Source: Armatimonadota bacterium
GTDB taxonomy: Bacteria; Armatimonadota; Fimbriimonadia; Fimbriimonadales; GBS-DC
Length of the DNA stretch: 57,400 bases
Direction: 5' to 3'
Assembly (NCBI GenBank): GCA_023511915.1
Contig: JAIMAN010000011.1
Span: forward strand, 1-57,400
Shown here in pieces: positions 36,849 to 44,790 of the stretch. The translations under genes were made by a program, and so were the position numbers. Within the stretch, counting starts at the first letter, position 1; every line of letters starts with the position of its first letter. The notes under the pieces were generated by a model. The model saw only the letters and a list, made by a program, of their open reading frames with translations. It had not been told where the DNA came from and made no database searches.

Positions 36849-37781
36849 CTACCCCACGCGGCGAGCGGCGCGCAGTTTCGCGCTCCGTGCGCGGGGGTTG
36901 TCTTGAATCTCCGCTTCGCTCGGCTCCAACGGCTTCGGGGTCAAAATCTCCAGTGTGGGTCGGTCGGCTGGCTTTGCGGGCGCGCCGACCCCGACAGGCT
37001 CACGCGCCCGCTGGCTGAGGTTCCGAAAGGCGTGCTTGACCGCGCGGTCTTCCAGCGAGTGGTACGCCAGCACACAGATGACGCCCCCCACCCGTAGACA
37101 GCCTGCCATCGCCTCGAACGCAGGCTGCAGGTCATCCAATTCGCGGTTGACGGCAATCCGTATCGCCTGAAAAGTGCGCGTGGCGGGGTGGATGCGCTTC
37201 TCTTGGAACTTTTTCGGGATGGCTTCCAACACGGCGGCGGCGAGGTCGCCTGTGGTGTTCATGCGCCCTTGGTCGCGCCTGCGGATGATCGCGCGGGCAA
37301 TCGGCTTCGCCCACTGCTCGCCCCCGTACTCGCGCAGGACACGCACCAACTCTGGCAGCCGCACCCGCTGCAGCAGGTGGTAGGCGGTGGTGGGCTGTTC
37401 CCTGTCAAGGCGCATGTCCAGCGGCGCGTCGTAGCGAAACGCCAGCCCGCGCTCAGGGTCGTCCAACTGCGCACTGCAGACGCCCATGTCCACCAAAATC
37501 GCGTCCACTGCGTCTATTTGCAATTCATGCAACACTTCAGGTAAACTTCGGTAGTCGGCGTGGAGATAATACGCCATGCAAGCGATGTCGGCGAGGTTCT
37601 GCTGGGCGAGTGCAAGCATCTGGGCGTCGCGGTCAAGCGCGATGAGTAGCCCCTCACGCCCAATTCGCTCGGCAAGTGCGCGCGCGTGCCCCCCTGCCCC
37701 AACGGTGGCGTCCACCACAACGCCGCCCACAGGCGGGTTCAGGTACTCCAGCACCTCACGCACCATCACAGGCTTGTGCAT
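36849..37781 (-). CDS. rsmH: 16S rRNA m4C1402 methyltransferase RsmH
   Basis: HKPVMVREVLEYLNPPVGGVVVDATVGAGGHARAL...FQAIRIAVNRELDDL...VLAYHSLEDRAVKHAFR. Confidence 0.97.
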   Translation of the reverse strand: MHKPVMVREVLEYLNPPVGGVVVDATVGAGGHARALAERIGREGLLIALDRDAQMLALAQQNLADIACMAYYLHADYRSLPEVLHELQIDAVDAILVDMGVCSAQLDDPERGLAFRYDAPLDMRLDREQPTTAYHLLQRVRLPELVRVLREYGGEQWAKPIARAIIRRRDQGRMNTTGDLAAAVLEAIPKKFQEKRIHPATRTFQAIRIAVNRELDDLQPAFEAMAGCLRVGGVICVLAYHSLEDRAVKHAFRNLSQRAREPVGVGAPAKPADRPTLEILTPKPLEPSEAEIQDNPRARSAKLRAARRVG

Positions 37782-37782
37782 C

Positions 37783-38223
37783 TCAAATCCCCAGATCCCT
37801 CGCGTAATCGATCAAGTCTGTGGCATTCTTCACCTCGCGCAGGTGGTCGTAGAACGCGAGTTTCTCCCAGATTTCCACGCGGTTCGAACAGCCAGCAATC
37901 ATCACTTCCGAGTTCGGCTCAATGCCCGCCCATTCGCGCAGCTCCTGCGGAATCGCCACGCGCCCTTGACTGTCGGGGGCGACCTCCGACGCCGCGCTAT
38001 ACAGAAACCGCTGCAACTGCATCTTCTGCCGATCGAAGGTCGCGCCGTTTTCGAACTTCTGGCTCAACTCTTGCCAGCGGTCGAGGGTGAACACCAGCAC
38101 GCACCCCTCGAATCCGCGGGTCATAACGAACCGCTCGCCGAGGTTGGCGCGGAAGCGCATGGGGATTACCACGCGCCCCTTGTCGTCCACCGCAATCGTA
38201 CTCCCGCCTTGCAAGATTGCCAT
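37783..38223 (-). CDS. mraZ: Transcriptional regulator MraZ
   Basis: AVDDKGRVVIPMRFRANLGERFVMTRGFEGCVLVF...DSQGRVAIPQELREWAGI: two SpoVT/AbrB-like repeats. Confidence 0.96.
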   Translation of the reverse strand: MAILQGGSTIAVDDKGRVVIPMRFRANLGERFVMTRGFEGCVLVFTLDRWQELSQKFENGATFDRQKMQLQRFLYSAASEVAPDSQGRVAIPQELREWAGIEPNSEVMIAGCSNRVEIWEKLAFYDHLREVKNATDLIDYARDLGI

Positions 38224-38241
38224 TCGCTACCCCCGTGATTA

Positions 38242-38279
38242 CCACTGAGTCTCCACTCAGCTACCACTGGGTCTCCACT
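38242..38279 (-). promoter_or_regulatory. Putative MraZ operator: four AGTGG direct repeats at exact 11-bp period
   Basis: Plus-strand CCACT at 38242, 38253, 38264, 38275; minus strand AGTGGAGACCC-AGTGGTAGCTG-AGTGGAGACTC-AGTGGTAATCA, between promoter and mraZ ATG. Confidence 0.75.
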
Positions 38280-38286
38280 GGGATAT

Positions 38287-38315
38287 ATTATAGCGCATCG
38301 AAAACGATTTGTCAA
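38287..38315 (-). promoter_or_regulatory. Consensus sigma70-type promoter of mraZ/dcw cluster
   Basis: Minus strand TTGACA (38315-38310), 17-nt spacer, TATAAT (38292-38287). Confidence 0.85.
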
Positions 38316-38394
38316 GGGCTAAAGCCTCCACTTGCCCTCAAATTGCCCCAATTTGGGGGTCAATTTGCCATATGTTGGGGTTGACAGGCGGCAC

Positions 38395-38429
38395 GGTGGT
38401 GTCCAGTGGGGGCTTAGTGGGGGTACAAT
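38395..38429 (+). promoter_or_regulatory. Putative MraZ-like boxes and -10 box upstream of tnaA-like gene
   Basis: GGTGG (38395), AGTGGGGGCTT (38405), AGTGGGGGTAC (38416), TACAAT (38424-38429). Confidence 0.5.
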
Positions 38430-38448
38430 CCCACTTCGGAGGCTACCG

Positions 38449-39828
38449 ATGCCGTTTCAGACCATTATCGAGCCGTTTCGCATCAAGGTCGTCGAGCCGA
38501 TACGCCTCACCACGCAGGCGGAACGCGAAGCCATCCTGCGCCGTGCGCACTACAATCTGTTCCTCGTGCGCGCCGACGATGTGATGATTGACCTCTTGAC
38601 CGATTCGGGCACTTCAGCGATGAGTTCCGAGCAGTGGGCGGGCGTGATGCGCGGCGACGAATCGTATGCAGGCAGCCACAGCTACTACTTCTTCGAGGAG
38701 ACCGTGCGCGAGATTTTCGGCTTTCGGCATGTGATCCCCGTGCATCAAGGGCGCGCGGCGGAACGCATTCTATTCTCGCTGGTGTGCAAGGCGGGCTGTG
38801 TTATCCCCAACAACACCCACTTCGACACCACCCGCGCGAACATCGAGTATCTCGGCGGGCGCGCGGTAGACCTCCCCTGCCCCGAACTGCGCGACACCAC
38901 GACGCCCCACCCCTTCAAGGGCAACATGGACACCGACGCGCTGGAGCGGCTGATTGCTGAGGTGGGCGCGGAGAACATCCCGCTCGTGATGATGACGCTC
39001 ACGAACAACTCCGGCGGCGGACAGCCTGCCTCGATGGCGAACATTCGCGCCGTGAGCCACATCTGCCGCAAGCACGGTGTCCCCTTCTACATCGACGCCT
39101 GCCGTTTCGCCGAGAACGCCTACTTCATCAAACTGCGTGAGCCAGGCTACGCCGACAAAACACCGCTGGAGATTGCCCGAGAGATGTTCTCCTACGCCGA
39201 CGGCTGCACCATGTCGGCGAAAAAAGACGGCTTGGCGAACATCGGCGGCTTCCTCTGCACGAACGACGACGCGCTTGCCCAGCAGGAACGCGAGCTGCTC
39301 ATCCTCACGGAGGGCTTCCCCACCTACGGCGGGTTGGCAGGGCGCGACTTAGAGGCGATGGCAATCGGGCTGCGTGAGGTGCTGGACGAGCATTACCTGC
39401 AGTACCGTATCCGTTCCACCCGCTACTTGGGCGAGCATATCGCGCGGGAGGGCGTGCCTATCGTGCAGCCTCCAGGCGGGCATGCCATCTACATCGACGC
39501 GGGGCGCATGCTGCCTCACATTCCGCCGCTGCAGTATCCGGGGCAGTCGGTGGTGGTGGAGCTGTATCGGCTCGGCGGGGTACGCAGCTGCGAGATTGGC
39601 TCCGTGATGTTCGCGAAGCGCGACCCCGACACGGGCGCGGAGCAGCCTGCGCCGCGCGAGTTGGTGCGTCTCGCCATCCCACGCCGCGTCTACACCCAGA
39701 GCCATGTAGACTATGTGGTGGAGGTAATCTTGGAGGTCTACCGTCGGCGCAAGCAGCTGCGCGGCTACCGCATCACTTGGCGGACGCCGTTTCTGCGCCA
39801 CTTCAGTTGCCACTTCGAGCCTGTGTAA
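38449..39828 (+). CDS. tnaA: Tryptophanase / tyrosine phenol-lyase family (PLP beta-eliminating lyase)
   Basis: LLTDSGTSAMSSEQWAGVMRGDESYAGSHSYYFFEETVREIFGFRHVIPVHQGRAAERILF; DGCTMSAKKDGLANIGGFL. Confidence 0.93.
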   Translation: MPFQTIIEPFRIKVVEPIRLTTQAEREAILRRAHYNLFLVRADDVMIDLLTDSGTSAMSSEQWAGVMRGDESYAGSHSYYFFEETVREIFGFRHVIPVHQGRAAERILFSLVCKAGCVIPNNTHFDTTRANIEYLGGRAVDLPCPELRDTTTPHPFKGNMDTDALERLIAEVGAENIPLVMMTLTNNSGGGQPASMANIRAVSHICRKHGVPFYIDACRFAENAYFIKLREPGYADKTPLEIAREMFSYADGCTMSAKKDGLANIGGFLCTNDDALAQQERELLILTEGFPTYGGLAGRDLEAMAIGLREVLDEHYLQYRIRSTRYLGEHIAREGVPIVQPPGGHAIYIDAGRMLPHIPPLQYPGQSVVVELYRLGGVRSCEIGSVMFAKRDPDTGAEQPAPRELVRLAIPRRVYTQSHVDYVVEVILEVYRRRKQLRGYRITWRTPFLRHFSCHFEPV

Positions 39829-39864
39829 GGGCTGGGGCGGTGCGCCGCTGCCCCAGCCAAGGCG

Positions 39865-40362
39865 CTACGGCGTCCACTTGCTAATCACCAAGTCGCGGTT
39901 CGGCGACGACTGGTGGCAGCCCATGCATTGCCCGACGGGATCGGTAACGAGTGCCTTGCCGTTGGCGTCCCACGCTTGCCAGCCCCAGCCGCCCGATTGA
40001 CGGTACTTGCGGCTGTCTTTAACCATCAGCGCGGTGACCTTCTTTTTGCCCGCAATATACATCCCGTTAGCATCCTTCGCCTCATACAAGACGAACACAA
40101 TCTGGCTGCCATCGGGATACTTTGTGCCGTTTTTGCGGTACACATCCGCCGCTGCCGCGTTTGCATAGATGTGGTGCACGCCGCCAAACGCGCCAAACAG
40201 CGGGTGCTTCTCGCTATAGATGACGCCCGTCGTGATGTGAGTCCAGTTGCGCCACCCTGCGGGCAGTTTATCAGGGGTGGGTACCTTGGACTGCCCAGCG
40301 AACGCCACAACGCCCAACACGATGCATAACGCAATTCCGATGAGAAATCCTCGCAAGGTCAT
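39865..40362 (-). CDS. Cytochrome P460-family protein with CxxCH motif
   Basis: Signal peptide; YPDGSQIVFVLYEAKDANG...GWGWQAWDANGKALVTDPVGQCMGCHQSSPNRDLVIS. Confidence 0.85.
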   Translation of the reverse strand: MTLRGFLIGIALCIVLGVVAFAGQSKVPTPDKLPAGWRNWTHITTGVIYSEKHPLFGAFGGVHHIYANAAAADVYRKNGTKYPDGSQIVFVLYEAKDANGMYIAGKKKVTALMVKDSRKYRQSGGWGWQAWDANGKALVTDPVGQCMGCHQSSPNRDLVISKWTP

Positions 40363-40430
40363 CACCTCCTGCAAAGATTTCTACCCGACCTATGCGTCGC
40401 AGCGCAAGAGGTTTACCGAAAAGAAAATAT

Positions 40431-40727
40431 TCACTTTTCGGTAATTATCGTCTCCGTGTCGGATTCGTCAACCCACTCTTGGGCGAACGCCCGCATCTGT
40501 CGTATAAGTTGAATGAGCCGCTGCCCGCGCTCTGTCAACTCATATTCAACGCGCGGCGGGACTTCGGGATAGGAGTGGCGCACGACCAAGCCGTAGCGTT
40601 CCAGCTTATGGACACGCTCGTATAGCACCTTCGTCGTGAGACCTGGCAGGGCGCGCAGCAGTTGTCCAGGGCGGTTGACGCCCTGACCCAGCGCGTCCAG
40701 TATCGCCACCGTCCACTTGCACCGCAA
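40431..40727 (-). CDS. HxlR-family HTH regulator (N-terminus uncertain; open frame extends upstream)
   Basis: RCKWTVAILDALGQGVNRPGQLLRALPGLTTKVLYERVHKLERYGLVVRHSYPEVPPRVEYELTERG. Confidence 0.85.
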   Translation of the reverse strand: MRCKWTVAILDALGQGVNRPGQLLRALPGLTTKVLYERVHKLERYGLVVRHSYPEVPPRVEYELTERGQRLIQLIRQMRAFAQEWVDESDTETIITEK

Positions 40728-40783
40728 GATGTCGGTGAGTCGGTGGAACGCCTCCTGCTGGCGGTACTCCTGACTCGTGGGCG

Positions 40784-41176
40784 TTACTCCTTTTTTCGTA
40801 CACTTCCCCCCTCTTTCGGGCTAGCGTCGATTTCGTTTTTGAAGGTGCTGCGTCCGACGCGCCGCTCCTTGTAGAACTTGCCCACCACAACCACCGCGTC
40901 GTCTTCCTCGACGGATAAGTGCCCGTAGCTGAAGACCACGAGCTGTTTGCCGCCGCTGTCCAGCTTGAAGGTCGTGTAGGGGTTCCCCACACGCGAGGTC
41001 TTCTTCTTAATGTCGTCCACCTCGCCCTCCACCTGTACCATCTTGCGGTGGAACTTGTCGGGGTTCTCCAGCAGCGCGGCAACCGTCGTCTTAATCGGGT
41101 TCGGCGCGGGCTTCTGCTGCGCCAGCAGACCCACACACAGCAACGCAATTACGCCAAGCGTCATCCATACTCGCAT
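40784..41176 (-). CDS. Small secreted protein, OB-fold-like, unknown function
   Basis: Signal peptide; KMVQVEGEVDDIKKKTSRVGNPYTTFKLDSGGKQLVVFSYGHLSVEEDDAVVVVGKFY. Confidence 0.6.
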   Translation of the reverse strand: MRVWMTLGVIALLCVGLLAQQKPAPNPIKTTVAALLENPDKFHRKMVQVEGEVDDIKKKTSRVGNPYTTFKLDSGGKQLVVFSYGHLSVEEDDAVVVVGKFYKERRVGRSTFKNEIDASPKEGGSVRKKE

Positions 41177-41196
41177 AGATACCTCCTCAACATGTT

Positions 41197-41307
41197 GTGG
41201 GACAGACCCCTCCTTCAGGTTCCCCCCACTTCGTGAGGGGAACCATTGGAGCGCGGTTCCCCCTGCACGCAGGGGGAACCTGCAGGAGGGGGTCAGCAGT
41301 GTCCCAC
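41197..41307. repeat. Multi-hairpin palindromic element, copy 3, intergenic, inverted order relative to copies 1-2
   Basis: GTGGGACA..ACCCCTCCTTCAGG [GGTTCCCCCCACTTCGTGAGGGGAACC] attggagcgc [GGTTCCCCCTGCACGCAGGGGGAACC] TGCAGGAGGGGGT..TGTCCCAC. Confidence 0.9.
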
Positions 41308-41361
41308 GCTACATATCTCTGGACAATAGGTTCAGCACCGCCGACTGAATTCCTACCATCC

Positions 41362-42144
41362 CTAACGCCCCCGATTGCGCAAGGCGAGGAGCCTTTTGGC
41401 GAATCGGCTCACGGCGGGCATCGCTGGCTCCGTGTGTTCGTACTCGATAGCGACATAGCCCTTGAAGTTCGCTGCCCGAAGGATGCGGAAGATGCGCTCG
41501 TAGTCCAGCTCGAAAAACTCGTCGCGGGCGTTGCGCGAGTGCGTTTTGGCATGCACGCTCACGGCATAGGGGGCGAGTTTCTCGATCATCTCGTAGTGGT
41601 TCTCGCGGGTGTTCGCGCCGTCCAGCAGGATGCCGAAGTAGTCGCTTTTGAGGTCGCGCACGAATCGCAGCGTGCGCTCGGCGTCGGCGGTCAGCCCCCA
41701 GTGGGTCTCCAGCGCCAGCACGACGCCCTGCGCCTCCGCATACGGCAACGCCTGCTCGATGCACGCGCGCGACCAGTCATACGCCTGCGCCTCCAAGTAG
41801 CCCTGCGGGATGCCCTGATCCGCAAAGATGCGCAGCATCGGCGCGCCCAGCGCAACCGCGATGTCCACCCACTGCTTGACATGTTCCACCTGCGCCTTGC
41901 GGAAGTCGGCGTCGGGGTGGGTGAAGTGGTTGCGCGTCGCCGTGCCCGAAACTGCCAGCCCGTAGCGGAAGCATTCGCGCTTGAGCGCGTTCAGCGTGGC
42001 GCGGTTCGTGTCGGGGAAGTAGTAGCCCGTGAGTTCCACCCCGTCCAGCCCCAGCTCGGCACACAGGCGAATGAACTCCGAGAGGCTCATCTCGCGCTTG
42101 GTCAGAGCCTCTCGGAAGGAATAGGCGGCGCAGCTGAGGCGCAT
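41362..42144 (-). CDS. Sugar phosphate isomerase/epimerase (xylose isomerase-like TIM barrel)
   Basis: LCAELGLDGVELTGYYFP...LALETHWGLTADAERTLRFV...GILLDGANTRENHYEMIEKLAPYAVSVHAKTH...GYVAIEYEHTEPA. Confidence 0.88.
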   Translation of the reverse strand: MRLSCAAYSFREALTKREMSLSEFIRLCAELGLDGVELTGYYFPDTNRATLNALKRECFRYGLAVSGTATRNHFTHPDADFRKAQVEHVKQWVDIAVALGAPMLRIFADQGIPQGYLEAQAYDWSRACIEQALPYAEAQGVVLALETHWGLTADAERTLRFVRDLKSDYFGILLDGANTRENHYEMIEKLAPYAVSVHAKTHSRNARDEFFELDYERIFRILRAANFKGYVAIEYEHTEPAMPAVSRFAKRLLALRNRGR

Positions 42145-42146
42145 CG

Positions 42147-43925
42147 TTAGTCTCCCTGTGCGCCGAAGTTGAACAGCACGATTAGCAAGTCCGCATCATC
42201 CACGATGCCGTCGCCGTTCAGGTCGGCGGGCGCGGTGGTGCTATTACCGAAGTTGAACAGTATCTCCAGCAGGTCAGCGTCGTCGATGATGTTGTCGCCG
42301 TTCACATCCCCCAGCGTCAGGCTGAAGTCCACCGTCGTTGCGCCCAACAAGCGGCGCAGCCCAGGAATGTTCCGCGCCAGACAGCGCGGCGCGGTAATCC
42401 GCAGCCCATCATACAAGCCCGGCGTCACGGGAATTGAGTAGGTGAACCCACTGTTCATGTTGCCCGTGTGGGTCGCCGCCACAGTCCCTGTGTAGGGGTC
42501 AATCTGGCGGATGGTGAGCGCGATTTGGTTCGTGTTGCCGACAAACCCCGCGATGGTCACGGCGCCCTGCAGCGTGGTCGTGGTGTTCGGCGTGGAGAGG
42601 TAGACCTCGTAGCTGCCGCCGCTGGTGGGGATTGCCCACAGCACCTGCTCCGCGCTGTTGTGCGCAAGGTAGGTTGCGTTGGCGTCGCGATTCACCGCCT
42701 CCTGCACGAGGTTGGTACTGCTGTTGCTGTTCCAGTTGTAGTGGAACAGGTGTACCTTCTCGTTGGTGGAGCTGTGCTTGCCCAGCCAGAGGGCGTTGCC
42801 GCTGGCGAACACGCCGACGCCGTCGCCCTCGCGCACATTCGGCGTATTGCCGCCGCCGAAGCGCAGCTGGCTGAGGTTACGCGTTGTGCCCGGACGGGTC
42901 ACGAACACATCGATGTTGCCTGTGTTATCGCCGATACCGCTCCATAGCACGGACGCGCCCTCCACATCACGCGGGGTGCTATCCCGACCCGCGCCCAACG
43001 GCGACTGGCTCATGTTCACCGTGCCGCCGCTAATCGTAGTCACGAACGAGTCGAAGAACTGGCTCGTGGTCGCGCTGCGCCCCTGCCAGATGAGGTTGTT
43101 GCCGCTCACATCAAACGCGACCGCATCGCGCGGGTTGTTGATGTTCCCGCCGCCAATCACGGGAAAACTGACATTCGTGCTGTTGAAGAACACATCGCTG
43201 TAGTCGCCTGTCGCCGAACCGCTGCCGTACCAGACCGCGTCGCCGTTCGCGTTGAGCGCAGCAGCCACCGCGAAACGGTTGCTGCCCAGTGGCGACTGTG
43301 AGATATTGGTCGTGGAGAGGCTGACCAAATCGGTGCGGAACACATCGCGATTGACGCCTGTGTTGGGACCTGAGCCGTCCCAGAGCAGGCGGTCGCCAAC
43401 CAGCGCCATCGGCACGGCGTCGCGCGAGCCGTTGCCCAGCACCGAAGCGGTGATGTTCGTGCTGCCGCGGAAGATGTCCAGGTTGTTGCCATTCGCGCTG
43501 CCCGCGCCGTACCACACGGGCTGACCCGCGCTGGTGAACCCGAAGCCGAAGGTAATGCGCCCAGACCCCAGCACTGACGCGCTGATGTTGGTCGTCTCCA
43601 CCAACACATCCGTATTCCCGCTGCCCAGCGCGCTGCCCTGCCCTTCCCAGAGCAGTCCCGCCGTCGGATGGTACGCCACAGGGGACGCGATACGGTTGCT
43701 TCCCAGAATCGACGCCGTGAAGTTCGTGTTGCCGGTAATCCTGAAGATGTCCAGATTGCTGCCCGAAGCGACCGCCGACCAGAACGGCAGCCCGCTCTCC
43801 GTCAGAATCCCCGTGCCGACCTGTGTAAAGCCCTCGCCTAACTTCTGATGGACAAATGCCTGCCCATAAACCGATACCGTCAACGCAAAACCCGCTATCA
43901 CTCCGCTAATCGTCCGCATAGTCAA
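42147..43925 (-). CDS. Secreted repeat protein (beta-propeller-like) with C-terminal dockerin-like module
   Basis: Signal peptide; recurring TNISASVLGSGRI.../AVWYGSGSATG units; C-term GDVNGDNIIDDADLLEILFNFG...DLNGDGIVDDADLLIVLFNFG. Confidence 0.78.
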   Translation of the reverse strand: MTMRTISGVIAGFALTVSVYGQAFVHQKLGEGFTQVGTGILTESGLPFWSAVASGSNLDIFRITGNTNFTASILGSNRIASPVAYHPTAGLLWEGQGSALGSGNTDVLVETTNISASVLGSGRITFGFGFTSAGQPVWYGAGSANGNNLDIFRGSTNITASVLGNGSRDAVPMALVGDRLLWDGSGPNTGVNRDVFRTDLVSLSTTNISQSPLGSNRFAVAAALNANGDAVWYGSGSATGDYSDVFFNSTNVSFPVIGGGNINNPRDAVAFDVSGNNLIWQGRSATTSQFFDSFVTTISGGTVNMSQSPLGAGRDSTPRDVEGASVLWSGIGDNTGNIDVFVTRPGTTRNLSQLRFGGGNTPNVREGDGVGVFASGNALWLGKHSSTNEKVHLFHYNWNSNSSTNLVQEAVNRDANATYLAHNSAEQVLWAIPTSGGSYEVYLSTPNTTTTLQGAVTIAGFVGNTNQIALTIRQIDPYTGTVAATHTGNMNSGFTYSIPVTPGLYDGLRITAPRCLARNIPGLRRLLGATTVDFSLTLGDVNGDNIIDDADLLEILFNFGNSTTAPADLNGDGIVDDADLLIVLFNFGAQGD

Positions 43926-43993
43926 GCTCCTTTCGGGGCGAACCCTCTCTATTATAGCACATCTGCACCGCGGACGGGTATCTTATAGGGCGC

Positions 43994-44773
43994 ATGGAGC
44001 GTGCGTTGCAGGAGGAGAGAGCGACCCCGCTGGCGGAAGCGCGCATTTTGGGCGTGCGCGTGCACCGCGTCGGGATGGATGACGCGCTGGAGCGGATTGA
44101 GGCACTGATACGCCGCGCAGAGCCGAGCTTGGTGATTACCGCCGACGCGAACGCGGTGCTAATCGCGCTGGAGGACGCCGAGTTTCACGCGCTGATGGAG
44201 ACCGCCGCGCTGGTGACCCCCGACGGCTTCGGGCTGCTGTGGGCGGGCAGGCGGTTAGGACAGCCGTTCCCCGAGCGCGTGTCGGGCGTGGACTTGGTGG
44301 AGCGACTGACGCGCCTGAGCCACGCGAAGGGCTATCGGCTCTACCTGCTGGGCGCTGCGCCGAGCGTCGCTGAACGCGCCGCGCAGAACCTGCTTGCCCG
44401 CTACCCGAACGCGCAGATTGTCGGCGTGCAGCACGGCTACTTCACCCCCGCCGACGAGCCTGCCATCGTCGCGCAGGTCGCCGCCGCGCAGCCCGATGTG
44501 CTGCTGGTCGGCATGGGCATGCCGCGCCAAGAGAAATGGGCGTGGCGACATCGGCAGCAACTCGGCGCGTCCGTGATGATTGGCGTCGGCGGCAGCTTCG
44601 ATGTGTACGGCGGGGTGGTCAAGCGCGCCCCCAAATGGCTCCAGCGCGTCGGCGGCGAGTGGCTCTGGCGACTGCTGCAAGACCCGCGCAAAATCAAAAA
44701 GGTGCGCAACCTGCCCCGCTTCGCATGGCGCGTGCTGCGCGAGCGACGGCGGCAGGAATCGGCGACCCCGTAG
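43994..44773 (+). CDS. WecG/TagA/CpsF-family glycosyltransferase
   Basis: ITADANAVLIALED...VTPDGFGLLWAGRRLG...LYLLGAAPSVAERAAQNL...VGMGMPRQEKWAWRHR...VGGSFDVYGGVVKRAPKWLQRVGGEWLWRLLQDP. Confidence 0.93.
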   Translation: MERALQEERATPLAEARILGVRVHRVGMDDALERIEALIRRAEPSLVITADANAVLIALEDAEFHALMETAALVTPDGFGLLWAGRRLGQPFPERVSGVDLVERLTRLSHAKGYRLYLLGAAPSVAERAAQNLLARYPNAQIVGVQHGYFTPADEPAIVAQVAAAQPDVLLVGMGMPRQEKWAWRHRQQLGASVMIGVGGSFDVYGGVVKRAPKWLQRVGGEWLWRLLQDPRKIKKVRNLPRFAWRVLRERRRQESATP

Positions 44774-44790
44774 CGTATTCCCCCTACATT

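Noticed and set aside
38242-38279. Short tandem repeat/CRISPR remnant
   Set aside because: Only four 11-bp units phased upstream of mraZ; better explained as an operator.
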